From contig CAIMSN010000091.1 of the NCBI GenBank assembly GCA_903844135.1, forward strand, positions 1 through 64,000: 64,000 nucleotides of DNA, written 5' to 3'. This DNA comes from an uncultured Rhodospirillales bacterium. Lineage in GTDB: Bacteria; Pseudomonadota; Alphaproteobacteria; Acetobacterales; Acetobacteraceae. The notes beneath the pieces were generated by a model. That model searched no databases. It was given only the letters and a program-made list of their open reading frames with translations, and was not told the origin of the DNA. Positions 41,777 through 51,052 of this stretch are shown here, in pieces. The position numbers and the translations under genes were made by a program. Numbering within the stretch: position 1 is the first letter of the stretch; each line of letters starts with the position of its first letter.

Positions 41777-42869
41777 CCGCCTGCTCTCCTGCCAGCGCCA
41801 CCGACTTGACCAGCGCCACCACCGCCACGCCGGGCCGCAGGCCGAGCCTCGCGACCGAATCGTCGGTCATCCTGGCCAGGATGGCCTGGCCGCCGCCCTC
41901 CGCCGGCTCGAGCACCGCGACCGAGACCGACGGCCCGGCGCGGCGCACCGCACGGACCCTGGCCGGCAGCACGGTCTGCGCGCTGCTGACCGGCGGCGCA
42001 CCGTCGGCACGAAGCACCACCACGTCGCGGGCCGGCACCGCGACCCTGATCCGGGCGCCGACGGGATCAGCGAGCAGCGGCAGCACCAGAGCGAAGCCGC
42101 CGGCCTCGACCCGGCTCAGCCCGCGCTCCGGCACATGCGCGCTCACCACCCCGTCGAGCAGCGCCACCGCATCCGCGCGCTCGCCGAGTTCGCCGCCGGC
42201 CAGCATCTCGGCGACCGGGCCGCTGCCGGCGATCCTGCCGTCCCGGACCAGCACCAGCGTGTCGCACAGCAGCCCGGCCTCGCGCCTGGAATGGGTGACG
42301 TAGAGGATCGGCAGGCCGGCCTGGCCGCGCAGACGCGCCAGATAGGGCAGGATCTCGTCCTTGCGGGCGGCATCGAGCCCAGAGAGCGGCTCGTCCATCG
42401 CCAGCAGGTCGGGCCGCGACAGCAGCGCGCGGCCGATCGCCACCCTCTGCCGTTCGCCGCCGGACAGGCCGGGCACCGGCCGGCGGAGCAGCGCGGCCAG
42501 GCCCAGCAGGCTCACCACCTCGTCGAAGCCGGGGCCGGACCGCCCGGGCGAGGCGCGGCGCAGCCCGTAGCGCAGGTTCGCGTCGACCGAGAGATGCGGA
42601 AACAGCCGTCCGTCCTGGAACACCACGCCGATCCGGCGACGCTCCGGTCGCAGCCAGAGTCCCGGGCCGGACAGCGTCCGTCCGCCGAGCTCGATCGCGC
42701 TCCGGTCCGGACGGAACAGGCCGGACAGGGCGGCGAGCAGGCTGCTCTTGCCGGCACCGGAGGGTCCGAACAGGCCGATCACGCCGGGAATCGGCGCGGT
42801 GAAGGCGAGATCGAGCGTCCGGCCACCGGGAAAGCGGTGCGACAGCGACACCGACAGCGTGCCGCTCAT
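41769..42869 (-). CDS. modC: Molybdate ABC transporter ATP-binding protein
   Basis: The 366-residue protein energises molybdate import. The ATPase domain has Walker A FGPSGAGKSS, the Q-loop VVFQDGRLFPHLSV, the signature LSGGERQRVAIGRALL, Walker B LLAMDEPLSGLD and the H-loop YVTHSRREA. The C-terminal 130 residues form the TOBE/Mop-like domain (SAQTVLPARVRAVRRAGPSV, ILARMTDDSVARLGL) found in ModC. The ATG overlaps the modB stop (ATGA). Confidence 0.94.
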   Translation of the reverse strand: MSGTLSVSLSHRFPGGRTLDLAFTAPIPGVIGLFGPSGAGKSSLLAALSGLFRPDRSAIELGGRTLSGPGLWLRPERRRIGVVFQDGRLFPHLSVDANLRYGLRRASPGRSGPGFDEVVSLLGLAALLRRPVPGLSGGERQRVAIGRALLSRPDLLAMDEPLSGLDAARKDEILPYLARLRGQAGLPILYVTHSRREAGLLCDTLVLVRDGRIAGSGPVAEMLAGGELGERADAVALLDGVVSAHVPERGLSRVEAGGFALVLPLLADPVGARIRVAVPARDVVVLRADGAPPVSSAQTVLPARVRAVRRAGPSVSVAVLEPAEGGGQAILARMTDDSVARLGLRPGVAVVALVKSVALAGEQADD

Positions 42870-43573
42870 CGGGCGACGCCGTTGCCGGCCGCCCGTCTCC
42901 GGCCCGGCAGACGGCGCAGCAGCAGCTCCGAGACCGCCAGCCCGGCCAGCGCCAGGGTCAGCGACACCAGCGCCAGCCTGGCGGCGACCGCCTCCCCGCC
43001 CGGGAGCTGCAGCGCCTGGTAGATCGCCAGCGGCAGGGTCTGCGTCCGGCCGGGGATGTCGCCGGCGAACACGATCACCGCGCCGAACTCGCCGAGGCTG
43101 GCGGCATAGCCGACCGAAGCCGCGGCCAGCACGCCGGGCGCGGCCAGCGGCAGGGTGACGGTGAGGAAGCGGTCGAGGCGGCCGGCGCCGAGGCTGGCGG
43201 CGGCCTGCTCGAGGCCAGGATCGACCGCATCGAACGCCAGCCGGATGGTGCGGACCATCAGCGGCAGCGTCATCACCCCGGTGGCCAGGGCGGCGCCCGC
43301 GGTGGTGAACACCAGCCTGGCGCCGAAGCCGCGCCAGAGCAGCCCGCCGACCGGGCCCTGCAGCCCGAACAGCAGCAGCAGCAGCCAGCCGGTGACCACC
43401 GGCGGCAGCACCATCGGCAGATGCACCAGCATGTCGAGCAGCGGCCGGCCGGCCCAGCGTCCGCGCGACAGCACCCAGCCGAGCAGCAGCGCCACCGGCA
43501 GTGCGCCGGCCAGCGCCAGCAGCGCCACATACAGCGACAGCCGCACCGCGACCCATTGCTCCGGCGCGAGCAC
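42866..43573 (-). CDS. modB: Molybdate ABC transporter permease
   Basis: The protein of about 235 residues has five to six helices. It has the ModB-like PMVLPPVVTGWLLLLLFG, then ASLGAGRLDRFLTVTLPLAAPGVLAA (EAA loop that contacts ModC) and SLGEFGAVIVFAGDIPGRTQTLPLAIY. The start is set at GTG 43573, two nt after the modA stop, giving a length normal for ModB; it has no ribosome site and should be translated by coupling. The longer track ORF lies antisense within modA. Confidence 0.92.
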   Translation of the reverse strand: MLAPEQWVAVRLSLYVALLALAGALPVALLLGWVLSRGRWAGRPLLDMLVHLPMVLPPVVTGWLLLLLFGLQGPVGGLLWRGFGARLVFTTAGAALATGVMTLPLMVRTIRLAFDAVDPGLEQAAASLGAGRLDRFLTVTLPLAAPGVLAAASVGYAASLGEFGAVIVFAGDIPGRTQTLPLAIYQALQLPGGEAVAARLALVSLTLALAGLAVSELLLRRLPGRRRAAGNGVAR

Positions 43574-43575
43574 GC

Positions 43576-44388
43576 TCAGGCCGGGACGCGGAAGCCGGGG
43601 ACGCGGAAGCCGTGGGCGCGGAACACGGCCAGGGCGGGCCCGGTGCGCAGGAAGGCCAGGAAGGCGGCCGCCTCCGGCGCGTCGCTCAGCACCGCGGCGG
43701 GATAGAGGATCGGCGGATGGCTGCTCTCCGGAAAGGTGCCGGCGACGGCGATGCCCGGCGCTGCCTTCACGTCGGTGGCGTAGACGATACCGGCCGGCGC
43801 CTCGCCGCGTTCCACCAGGAGCAGTGCCGCGCGGACGTTCTCCGCCGGCGCCAGACGGGTGGACACGGACGGCCACAAGCCGAGCGTGGTGAGAGCCTGC
43901 CTGGCATAGATCCCCGCCGGCACCGAGGCCGGGTCACCCATCGCGAGCCGGCCGCCGGCGCCGAGCAGGGCCGGCAGATCGAGGGTCCGGTCGATCGTCA
44001 CCGGCTTCACCGCGGCGGCCGGCTCGACCAGCACCAGCGCGTTTCCGAGCAGGTCGACGCGACTGTCCGGCTTCAGACGGCCGGCCTTGGCGAGACGATC
44101 CATCCAGATCTCGTCGGCGGACAGGAACAGGTCGGCATCTGCGCCCTGCTCGATCTGGCGGGCCAGCACCGCGCTGGAGGCGAAGGAGAGCTTCGGCGCG
44201 GCATGGCCACGCGCCGCCCAGAGGCCGGCGATGGCAGTCATCGCCTCGGTCAGGCTGGCGGCGGCGAACACCAACAACGGCCGTCCTGGCGCGGCGGCGG
44301 GCTCGGCCTGCGCGACCTCGGTTCCGGCCGCTCCGAGTGCCGCCGCCGCAGCCACGGTCCGGAGAAAAACGCGCCTTCCGGTGGTCAT
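43576..44388 (-). CDS. modA: Molybdate-binding periplasmic protein
   Basis: The 270-residue binding protein has a Tat-like signal (GRRVFLRTVAAAAALG...AQA). The mature part starts LLVFAAASLTEAMTAIAGLW, with SFASSAVLARQIEQGADADLFLSAD, LAMGDPASVPAGIYARQAL, GEAPAGIVYATDV and FLAFLRTGPALAVFRAHGF, all in ModA order. A 15-bp tandem duplication at the 3' end repeats GFRVP. The first gene of modABC-nudix; no ModE box like that at 32618 is visible in the 68-nt gap before it. Confidence 0.93.
   Translation of the reverse strand: MTTGRRVFLRTVAAAAALGAAGTEVAQAEPAAAPGRPLLVFAAASLTEAMTAIAGLWAARGHAAPKLSFASSAVLARQIEQGADADLFLSADEIWMDRLAKAGRLKPDSRVDLLGNALVLVEPAAAVKPVTIDRTLDLPALLGAGGRLAMGDPASVPAGIYARQALTTLGLWPSVSTRLAPAENVRAALLLVERGEAPAGIVYATDVKAAPGIAVAGTFPESSHPPILYPAAVLSDAPEAAAFLAFLRTGPALAVFRAHGFRVPGFRVPA
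43583..43612. repeat. 15-bp in-frame tandem duplication at modA 3' end
   Basis: GGGACGCGGAAGCCG occurs twice in a row, with a decayed third copy next to it. It repeats GFRVP at the ModA C-terminus without shifting frame. Confidence 0.8.
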
Positions 44389-44456
44389 CGATGCCGATCC
44401 TCGTCTATGCCGCGACAAGAAACCATATCCAGCGGCGGAACGACCAGGAGCGGACC

Positions 44457-45332
44457 ATGCCGATGCCAGATTCGCCGCCTTGGTCCGGCGACGCCGTCGC
44501 CGCAACGCTGGAGCGGCTGCGCGCACGAACGCCGCTGGTGCATTCGATCACCAACCTGGTCGTCACCAACAGCACCGCCAATGCGCTGCTGGCGATCGGC
44601 GCCTCGCCGGCAATGGTCGAGGCGGAAGAGGAGAGCGCGGCGTTCGCCGCGATCGCCGATGCGCTGGTGATCAATCTCGGCACCATGACGCCGCAGCGCG
44701 CCCGCGGCATGGAGGCCGCCGCCGCGGCCGCGCGGCAGGCCGCGACGCCCTGGGTGCTGGATCCGGTGGCGGTGGGCGCGCTCGGCTATCGCTCTCGGGT
44801 GGCGGTCGGCCTGCTGGCGCACCGGCCGCAGGCGATCCGCGGCAACGCCTCGGAAATCCTGGCGCTGGAGGCGCTGAGCGATCCGGACCGGCCCGGAGCG
44901 GGGCGCGAGGCTGGGAACGAGGGGGGCCGCGGTGTCGACAGCGCGCATGCGCCGGAGGCGGCGTTGCGGTCCGCCCGGGCCCTGTCGCTGCGCACCGGGG
45001 CCGCGGTGACGGTCAGCGGCGCGGTCGATCTCTGCACCGACGGCGCGCGTCTGTTCCGTGTCGGCAACGGCCATCCGATGATGACGCGCGTCACCGGGCT
45101 CGGCTGCACCGCCACCGCGCTGATCGGCGCCTGTCTCGCGGTCGAACCGGACCCGCTGCTCGCCTCTGCGCATGCGATGGTACTGGTCGGCCTGGCGGGA
45201 GAGCTGGCCGCCGAACGCGCCCGCGGCCCGGGCTCGCTGCAGATGGAACTGCTCGACGCACTGTATCTGCTCGACGGCGCGACGGTGATCGCCAGGGCGT
45301 CGTTGACGGCGGACGAGCTCCGCGCCGTTTGA
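44457..45332 (+). CDS. thiM: Hydroxyethylthiazole kinase
   Basis: It phosphorylates 4-methyl-5-hydroxyethylthiazole for thiamine salvage. The 291-residue ribokinase-like protein shows PLVHSITNLVVTNSTANALLAIGASPAMVEA, NLGTMTPQRARGMEAA, PWVLDPVAVGALGYR and AIRGNASEILAL. VTGLGCTATALIGACLA carries the conserved active-site Cys. It is slightly longer than usual owing to a Gly/Glu-rich insert (GAGREAGNEGGRG). AGGAG precedes the ATG. It diverges from modA; no thiamine riboswitch is recognisable upstream. Confidence 0.93.
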   Translation: MPMPDSPPWSGDAVAATLERLRARTPLVHSITNLVVTNSTANALLAIGASPAMVEAEEESAAFAAIADALVINLGTMTPQRARGMEAAAAAARQAATPWVLDPVAVGALGYRSRVAVGLLAHRPQAIRGNASEILALEALSDPDRPGAGREAGNEGGRGVDSAHAPEAALRSARALSLRTGAAVTVSGAVDLCTDGARLFRVGNGHPMMTRVTGLGCTATALIGACLAVEPDPLLASAHAMVLVGLAGELAAERARGPGSLQMELLDALYLLDGATVIARASLTADELRAV

Positions 45333-45422
45333 CACGACGCCATGTGCGTGTTCGGTGCGCCGGCCTTCCCGGCCGCTCCATGCGGGCGCGCCAGGGGATC
45401 GCCGAACGGAGAGACAGACCGG

Positions 45423-48095
45423 ATGACGCTGCAGACAGCCAGGACACCTCGTTTTCGCGCGAGCGGAGCGCGCCGCGTCGCCGCGCTCCTGGTGCTGGCG
45501 ACGGGTCTGTGGCTGCCTGGACCGACCCCCGCCTCGGCGCAGTCCCCCGCCTCGGCGCCGGACGTAGCCGGCCAGTTGCTGACCGGTCAAATCCCGTCGG
45601 TGACGCAGGATTCCGCGCAGGAGCCGGCGACGAACCGCGATCCGCTGCAGGATCTGACGCCTGCGGAACGCGCCAGGCTGCGCGCCCTGCTGGCGGAACC
45701 GTCGCACCCGTCGCCGCAGCAGGCCAAGGCGCCGGCCGTTGCGGCGCCGGGGCGGTCTCTCGCCGCCGCCCCTGCGGCCGCCCCTGCGGCCAAGGCCGCG
45801 ACCCAAACGGCGAAGCCGGGGCCGGTGAGCCTGGCGCCGGACAGCCTGGCCGGCGAGGTGCTCGGCGAGGCGGCCCTGCTGCGCGGCGTGCTGGCAACCC
45901 AGACCGCGACCTTCGGACATCTGTTCGCCGACATGGCGCTGACCGGCACCTGGCTGCATCGCGAGATGGTCAATCCGGACAGCCGGGCGATCCTGCTCGA
46001 CACCGGCTGGCGCAGCGCGGCTCTGCTCGGCGCGGCGCTGGCGGTCGAATATCTGCTGATGCTGGCGCTCGGACGGCCGCTGCGGATGCTCGGACGGGAA
46101 GCGCGACTGGCCGAGGAGAGCCAGGAGGGGCCGGGCGAACCGCAGGACAACGCGATTCCGGGTCTGGTGCAGGCCGGGCCGCCCCGTCCCGACGCGGACG
46201 ATCAGGCCGGCCAGCTCAGGCTGAGCCCGGTCCCGCTGCCGGGAGCGGCGCTTCCCGGCAGCCCGATCCTGCCGACCACGCCGCTGCCGAGCGCGCTCGA
46301 CGAGGCGGAGCGGGCGGAGCTGATCGCCCGCAGCGAAGAGCGCGCCGAGGCACGGTCGCGCGACGCCGCGCATCGCCGGCGGACGCTGCGCCTGTTCCGC
46401 AGGCTGCCGTTCGCCCTGCTGCGCCTGGTGCTGAAACTGGTGCCGCTGGCTGCGTTCCTGGCGATCGGCAACCTGGCCGCGACCAGCGTGGCGCCGGCGC
46501 CGGTGACGCAGCTCGTGATCATCACCATCGCCAACATCTACGGCATCGGCCGGACCATCTGGCTGGTCGCCGACATGCTGCTCGCGCCCAAGGCGCCCGG
46601 CGTCAGGCTGATCCAGGTCGCAGACGACACCGCGCGGTTCCTGATCCGCTGGTGGAGCTGGCTGCTCTCGATCGTCATCGTGGCGATCTGCATCACCGAC
46701 GTCGGCCGCGTGCTGGACCTGCCGGCGCGCGCCGCGACGGCGATCGTGCGGGCGGTGATCCTGGTCGAGCATATCCTGCTGGCGGTGCTGATCTGGCGCA
46801 CCCGGCATACGGTGGCGGCCAGCCTGCGTCCGCCGCGCCGGGTGCGAGACCGCAGCCTGGGACGGCTGCTGGTCAGGCTGGCGGACCTGTGGTGGATCGC
46901 GGCGTTGTTCTTCGACGCGGCGCTGTGGATCGTCTGGGCGGCGCAGATACGCGGCGGCTACGCCAAGATGTGGCGGCTGTTCCTGACCACCGTGATCATC
47001 GTCCTGGTATGCCGGTTCGTCAGCGTCCTGCTGCTGGGCGCATTGGACCGGATGTTCCGGGTCGAGGGCGACGATCCGCTGGCGCTGCCGGGCTTCGAGC
47101 GTCGCGCGGTCCGGTATTATCCGGCGCTGCGCCGGCTGGTGACCTGGGCGCTGTCGGTGGTGTGCGTGATCGCGCTGGCGCAGGGCTGGGGCCTGCCGAT
47201 GGTGACCTTCTTCACCCACGGCACGCTGGGCACCAGGCTGCTCTCGGCCAGCATCAGCATCCTGGTGGCGCTGGCGATCGGCGTGGTGATCTGGGAGCTG
47301 GTCAACGGCGCGCTGGATCGGCAGATCGGCCGCTTCACCGACAGCGGCCAGCTCGCCCGCGCGGTGCGGTTGCAGACGCTGCAGCCGATCCTGCGCACGC
47401 TGCTGTTCGTGGTGCTGGGCGCGATCCTGGTGCTGACGGTGCTGAGCCAGATCGGCGTGAACATCGCGCCGCTGCTGGCCGGCGCCGGGATCATCGGCGT
47501 GGCGGTGGGCTTCGGCTCGCAGAAGCTGGTGCAGGATTTCATCACCGGCATCTTCCTGCTGGTGGAGAATGCGATGCAGGTGGGCGACACGGTGACCGCG
47601 GCCGGCGTCACCGGGGTGGTCGAGCATCTGTCGATCCGCACCCTGCGGCTGCGCGGCGGCGACGGCTCGATCCAGATCATTCCGTTCTCGTCGGTCACCA
47701 CCGTCGCCAACATGAGCCGCGACTACGCGGTGGCGAGCATCGCGGTGCAGGTCGCGTTCTCGGAGGATACCGACCGGGTCTGCGACCTGCTGACCGGCAT
47801 CGGCGCCGAGCTGCGCGAGGATCCTGCCTTCGCCGACAAGATCCTGGCGGATTTCGGACTCAACGGGGTCGACAGCCTCGGCGAGTACGCGGTGGCGATC
47901 AGCGGCACGATCCGCTGCACCATCTCCGGACGCTGGCCGGTGCAGCGCGAGTTCAACCGCAGGCTCAGGGCGCGGATCGAGGCGCTGGGGATCGCGCTGC
48001 CGCAGGCGACGCGCGCGGTGGCGATGCCGGGTCTCGGGCCTATGCTGGCGGCGGCGTCGGACGACAGGCGGCCGGCGACGGAGACGAAGCCATGA
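45423..48095 (+). CDS. MscS-family mechanosensitive channel, large form
   Basis: The 890-residue protein has a signal peptide (VAALLVLATGLWLPGPTPASA) and a disordered Ala/Pro-rich periplasmic part with DLTPAERARLRALLAE. About ten membrane helices follow, then the MscS core. The pore helix region is NIAPLLAGAGIIGVAVGFGSQKLVQDFITGIF, followed by the beta domain (VGDTVTAAGVTGVVEHLSIRTLRLRGGDG). It resembles YbiO/MscK-type channels that open under osmotic downshock. ATG 45423 is chosen over 45342 because the signal peptide then sits at the N-terminus. Its stop overlaps the dioxygenase ATG. Confidence 0.9.
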   Translation: MTLQTARTPRFRASGARRVAALLVLATGLWLPGPTPASAQSPASAPDVAGQLLTGQIPSVTQDSAQEPATNRDPLQDLTPAERARLRALLAEPSHPSPQQAKAPAVAAPGRSLAAAPAAAPAAKAATQTAKPGPVSLAPDSLAGEVLGEAALLRGVLATQTATFGHLFADMALTGTWLHREMVNPDSRAILLDTGWRSAALLGAALAVEYLLMLALGRPLRMLGREARLAEESQEGPGEPQDNAIPGLVQAGPPRPDADDQAGQLRLSPVPLPGAALPGSPILPTTPLPSALDEAERAELIARSEERAEARSRDAAHRRRTLRLFRRLPFALLRLVLKLVPLAAFLAIGNLAATSVAPAPVTQLVIITIANIYGIGRTIWLVADMLLAPKAPGVRLIQVADDTARFLIRWWSWLLSIVIVAICITDVGRVLDLPARAATAIVRAVILVEHILLAVLIWRTRHTVAASLRPPRRVRDRSLGRLLVRLADLWWIAALFFDAALWIVWAAQIRGGYAKMWRLFLTTVIIVLVCRFVSVLLLGALDRMFRVEGDDPLALPGFERRAVRYYPALRRLVTWALSVVCVIALAQGWGLPMVTFFTHGTLGTRLLSASISILVALAIGVVIWELVNGALDRQIGRFTDSGQLARAVRLQTLQPILRTLLFVVLGAILVLTVLSQIGVNIAPLLAGAGIIGVAVGFGSQKLVQDFITGIFLLVENAMQVGDTVTAAGVTGVVEHLSIRTLRLRGGDGSIQIIPFSSVTTVANMSRDYAVASIAVQVAFSEDTDRVCDLLTGIGAELREDPAFADKILADFGLNGVDSLGEYAVAISGTIRCTISGRWPVQREFNRRLRARIEALGIALPQATRAVAMPGLGPMLAAASDDRRPATETKP

Positions 48096-48820
48096 CCAGC
48101 GACGATCCCGCGAGCGCTCTCCCAGGACTGCTGAGCCACCAGGGCTACGCGTTCCTGCCGGCGACGGCGATGCGGTCGATGCTCGACCCTGGCGCGCTGG
48201 CGCGCTGGGACCAGTTCGCCGCGAGCTGGGATCATCTCGGGCTCGATCGCTACATGGCCGATGGCGGGCGGTATCGCCGCCGCCGGCATGCCGTGTTCTC
48301 GATCGGCAGGGCCGGGATCGAGCGCAAGCCGCACCAGCCGCACTATCAGAGCCGGGACTACAACGCGCTCAATGGCGGCATCGAGCGCTGGTTCACCCCG
48401 GTCGAGGACCAGATCGCCGATCATCCGGTGCTGCTGTCGATCCTGTCGGTCTGCCACCGGCTGTTCGACGCGCTGACCCCGCCGGGCGGCCGGCCGGAGG
48501 CATGGCATGTCGAGATCCATCAGTTCCGGATCGAGCCGGACCCCGGGCAGGACGGGCAGCCGACCCCGGAGGGGCTGCATCGCGACGGGGTGGACTGGGT
48601 CCTGGTGCTGCTGGTGTCGCGCGAGAACATCGGCAGCGGCGTGACCAGCATCCACGATCTGCAGCGTCGCGAACTCGGCAGCTTCACGCTGGAACGTCCT
48701 CTGGACGCGGCGTTCGTCGACGACGGCCGGGTCTATCACGGCGTGACCGCGATCCGGGCGATCGACCCGGCCCGGCCGGCGCATCGCGACGTGCTGGTGG
48801 TGACGTTCCGGCGGCAGTAG
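48092..48820 (+). CDS. 2-oxoglutarate/Fe(II) dioxygenase, IDO/BsmA-like family
   Basis: The 242-residue protein resembles the 2OG-Fe dioxygenase family that includes isoleucine hydroxylase and BsmA. Iron ligands are HRDGVD (HxD) and the later His in DGRVYHGVTAI, and HRDVLVVTFRRQ offers the 2OG-binding Arg. Such enzymes hydroxylate free amino acids. It overlaps the MscS channel gene by 4 nt, so both are made together; a link to hydroxylated compatible solutes is a guess. Confidence 0.78.
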   Translation: MTSDDPASALPGLLSHQGYAFLPATAMRSMLDPGALARWDQFAASWDHLGLDRYMADGGRYRRRRHAVFSIGRAGIERKPHQPHYQSRDYNALNGGIERWFTPVEDQIADHPVLLSILSVCHRLFDALTPPGGRPEAWHVEIHQFRIEPDPGQDGQPTPEGLHRDGVDWVLVLLVSRENIGSGVTSIHDLQRRELGSFTLERPLDAAFVDDGRVYHGVTAIRAIDPARPAHRDVLVVTFRRQ

Positions 48821-48836
48821 CGGTCAGGCCTCGATC

Positions 48837-50015
48837 TCAGGCGCGAAGCGTCCGCCGTAGCGCCAGCACGAGCGGGATGGTGGCCAGCGCGGTCGCGGCC
48901 GCGGCGAGCACGCCCGGCACCTGGCCGGCATGGTCGCCGATCAGGCCGTACAGGATCGGCGCCGCAGCCCCCGAACCGATCACCGCGGTGTAGAAGATCG
49001 CGAAGGCGCGGCCGGCATCGCCGCGTGGCGCCAGCTCCGGCACCGTGCCGTAGAGCACCGACGAGGTGCCGTTCAGCACCACGCCCAGCAGCGGCAGCAC
49101 CGCCATGGCGGGTACGAGCGGCAGCGCGACCACCGCGACGATCAGGACGGTGGTGGCCAGTTCGGTGGAGACCACGCACGCGACGATGCCGAGCCGCGCG
49201 CCGAGCCAGCCGCAGGCCGCCTTGCCGAACGCGCCGCCGCCGAACAGAGCGGCGAAACCGAAACCGATCGCCGGGCCGGCGCCGCCCTTGCCGTGCAGCA
49301 GGAACGGCAGGAACAGCAGGAAGCCCATGCGGGTGGCGGTATCGAGCGCGCCGATCGCCAGCAGCAGGGAAAAGCCGGCGCGTCCGCCGGCGGCAGCGGT
49401 TTCGCTCCGCGCCGCGGGCGCCATGACCGGCCGGCGCGGCAGCAGCACCGGCAGGAAAGCGGCGACCCCGAGACCAACCGCCGCCATGATCAGCAGGGCA
49501 CCGCGCCATGGCATCATCACCAGCAGCAGCGAGACCAGCGGCGGGAACAGCGACTTGCCGAGATCGCCGGCGAAATTGTACAGCCCGAGCGGATGGCGGG
49601 CGGCGGCGCCATACGCCTGCGAGACCAGCAGCGAGGCCTTCGGATGCTGCACGCTCGCGCCGAGCCCGGCCAGCGTCAGCCCGGCGCACAGCACCGCCAG
49701 CCCGGCCGGAAAGCCCATCAGCAGGAACCCGCCGGCCGCGATCACCGTGCCCCAGGTCAGGGTGCGCCGGCCGCCGAGGCCCAGCGTCAGCCGGTTGGCG
49801 GGGATCTGCAGCCCGCCCATGGTGCCGGAGTACAGGCAGCGGATCAGCGCCAGCCCGGCATAGGAAAGGCCGAATTCGCGCTGCCAGAGCGGCAGCACGA
49901 CGTAGAGCAGGTCGGTGTAGCCGTCATGCAGCGCATGCGCGAGGCAGGCGCCCAGCAGGCTGCGCCGCTGCCCGGAGACGGCACGGAAAAGCGATCGGGA
50001 GACCGGGAGGTTCAT
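48837..50015 (-). CDS. MFS transporter, fosmidomycin-resistance-like
   Basis: The 392-residue protein has twelve hydrophobic segments. It has the N-terminal SLLGACLAHALHDGYTDLLYVVLPLWQREFGLSYAGLALI, characteristic of the Fsr-like exporter branch. HPKASLLVSQAYGAAARHPLGLYNFAGDLGKSLFP lies in the middle, where related proteins have a HP-x(n)-GxxxN loop. Substrate unknown; drug or small-acid export is likely. ATG 50015 with AGGC upstream gives the normal length; the track start at 50090 would leave only 5 nt to the divergent lysR gene. Confidence 0.87.
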   Translation of the reverse strand: MNLPVSRSLFRAVSGQRRSLLGACLAHALHDGYTDLLYVVLPLWQREFGLSYAGLALIRCLYSGTMGGLQIPANRLTLGLGGRRTLTWGTVIAAGGFLLMGFPAGLAVLCAGLTLAGLGASVQHPKASLLVSQAYGAAARHPLGLYNFAGDLGKSLFPPLVSLLLVMMPWRGALLIMAAVGLGVAAFLPVLLPRRPVMAPAARSETAAAGGRAGFSLLLAIGALDTATRMGFLLFLPFLLHGKGGAGPAIGFGFAALFGGGAFGKAACGWLGARLGIVACVVSTELATTVLIVAVVALPLVPAMAVLPLLGVVLNGTSSVLYGTVPELAPRGDAGRAFAIFYTAVIGSGAAAPILYGLIGDHAGQVPGVLAAAATALATIPLVLALRRTLRA

Positions 50016-50095
50016 GACGAGCCTGCCTATACCGGTGACGCGCAGGTGTTTAGCCTCGTGTTCGTCACGGGTCGGGTCAGGTTTCCTCACAGGTC

Positions 50096-51052
50096 ATGCG
50101 CAAACTCCCGCCGCTCTCCGCGCTGCGCGTGTTCGAGGTCGCCGCGCGCACCGACAGCTATGTCGCGGCGGGGCGGGAGCTCGGCCTGACCCATGGCGCG
50201 GTCAGCCGGCAGATCGCCGCGCTGGAGCGGTGGCTCGGCCGGCGCCTGTTCGTCCGGGTCGGCCGGCGCATGACGGCGACCCAGGCGGCGCGCGCCTTCG
50301 CCGTGGAGACCGGGCTGGCGTTCGACCGCATCGACCGGGCCGCGGAGGCCTGCGCCGGTCCGGCCGCGCGTCGCGTGCTGCGGGTCAGCGCGCCGACCAG
50401 CTTCGCGATGCGCTGGCTGATCCCGCGCCTGGACCGGTTCCACGCCCTGCGTCCGGAGGTCGCGGTCAGCGTCGCGACGGTGACCACGCTGCACGAGGAG
50501 CTGCGCGGCGGGTTCGACGTGGCGATCCGGCGCGGGGTCGGCGCGGCCGGGATGCAGGCCGGGGACCGGATCTGGCCGGATCACCGCGCGGTCGGTTTCC
50601 TGGCCGAGCGCGACACGCTGATCGCCAGCCCCGCCCTGCTGCGCGCCTGCCGGCTCGACCATCCGGCGCAGATCGCCGGCCATCGCCTGCTCTCGACCGA
50701 GACGCGACCGCGCGACTGGACGGACTGGCTGGCGCAGGCCGGGCTGCCGCATCCGGCCGGACCGCGGCAGGTGTTCGACCATTTCTTCGTCACGCTGCAG
50801 GCGGTGCTCGACGGGCTGGGCCTGGGGATCGGCCCGCTGCCGATGCTGCAGGGCGAGCTGCAGGCCGGGCGCCTGGTGGCGCCGTTCCCATCGATCGGCG
50901 TGACCCGGCCTGGGACGGTGGCGCTGGTGCCGGCCGACGCCGACAGGACGGCGTCGCTGCTGGCGTTTCTCGACTGGCTGGTCGAGGAGGGCGCCCGCCC
51001 GGCTTCTTCTATTGCGGCTTGGCCGCCGAGCGAACCACCACGAAGCGGCTGA
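50096..51052 (+). CDS. LysR-family regulator, GcvA-like
   Basis: The 318-residue regulator has the N-terminal helix-turn-helix LSALRVFEVAARTDSYVAAGRELGLTHGAVSRQIAALERWLGRRLFVR (residues 8-55). The effector domain follows (VLRVSAPTSFAMRWLIPRLDRF, GFDVAIRRG, LGIGPLPMLQGEL). The GcvA-like branch often controls a divergent neighbour, here the MFS gene 80 nt away. The last 44 nt overlap the convergent membrane-protein gene. Confidence 0.9.
   Translation: MRKLPPLSALRVFEVAARTDSYVAAGRELGLTHGAVSRQIAALERWLGRRLFVRVGRRMTATQAARAFAVETGLAFDRIDRAAEACAGPAARRVLRVSAPTSFAMRWLIPRLDRFHALRPEVAVSVATVTTLHEELRGGFDVAIRRGVGAAGMQAGDRIWPDHRAVGFLAERDTLIASPALLRACRLDHPAQIAGHRLLSTETRPRDWTDWLAQAGLPHPAGPRQVFDHFFVTLQAVLDGLGLGIGPLPMLQGELQAGRLVAPFPSIGVTRPGTVALVPADADRTASLLAFLDWLVEEGARPASSIAAWPPSEPPRSG

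Noticed and set aside
44389-44456. ModE box before modA or thiamine riboswitch before thiM
   Set aside because: The 68-nt gap has TATG...CATA but not the CG-N-TAT half-sites in correct spacing, and is too short for a TPP aptamer.
44385-47627. 1080-residue minus-strand ORF
   Set aside because: Antisense to thiM and the MscS channel; no domain visible.
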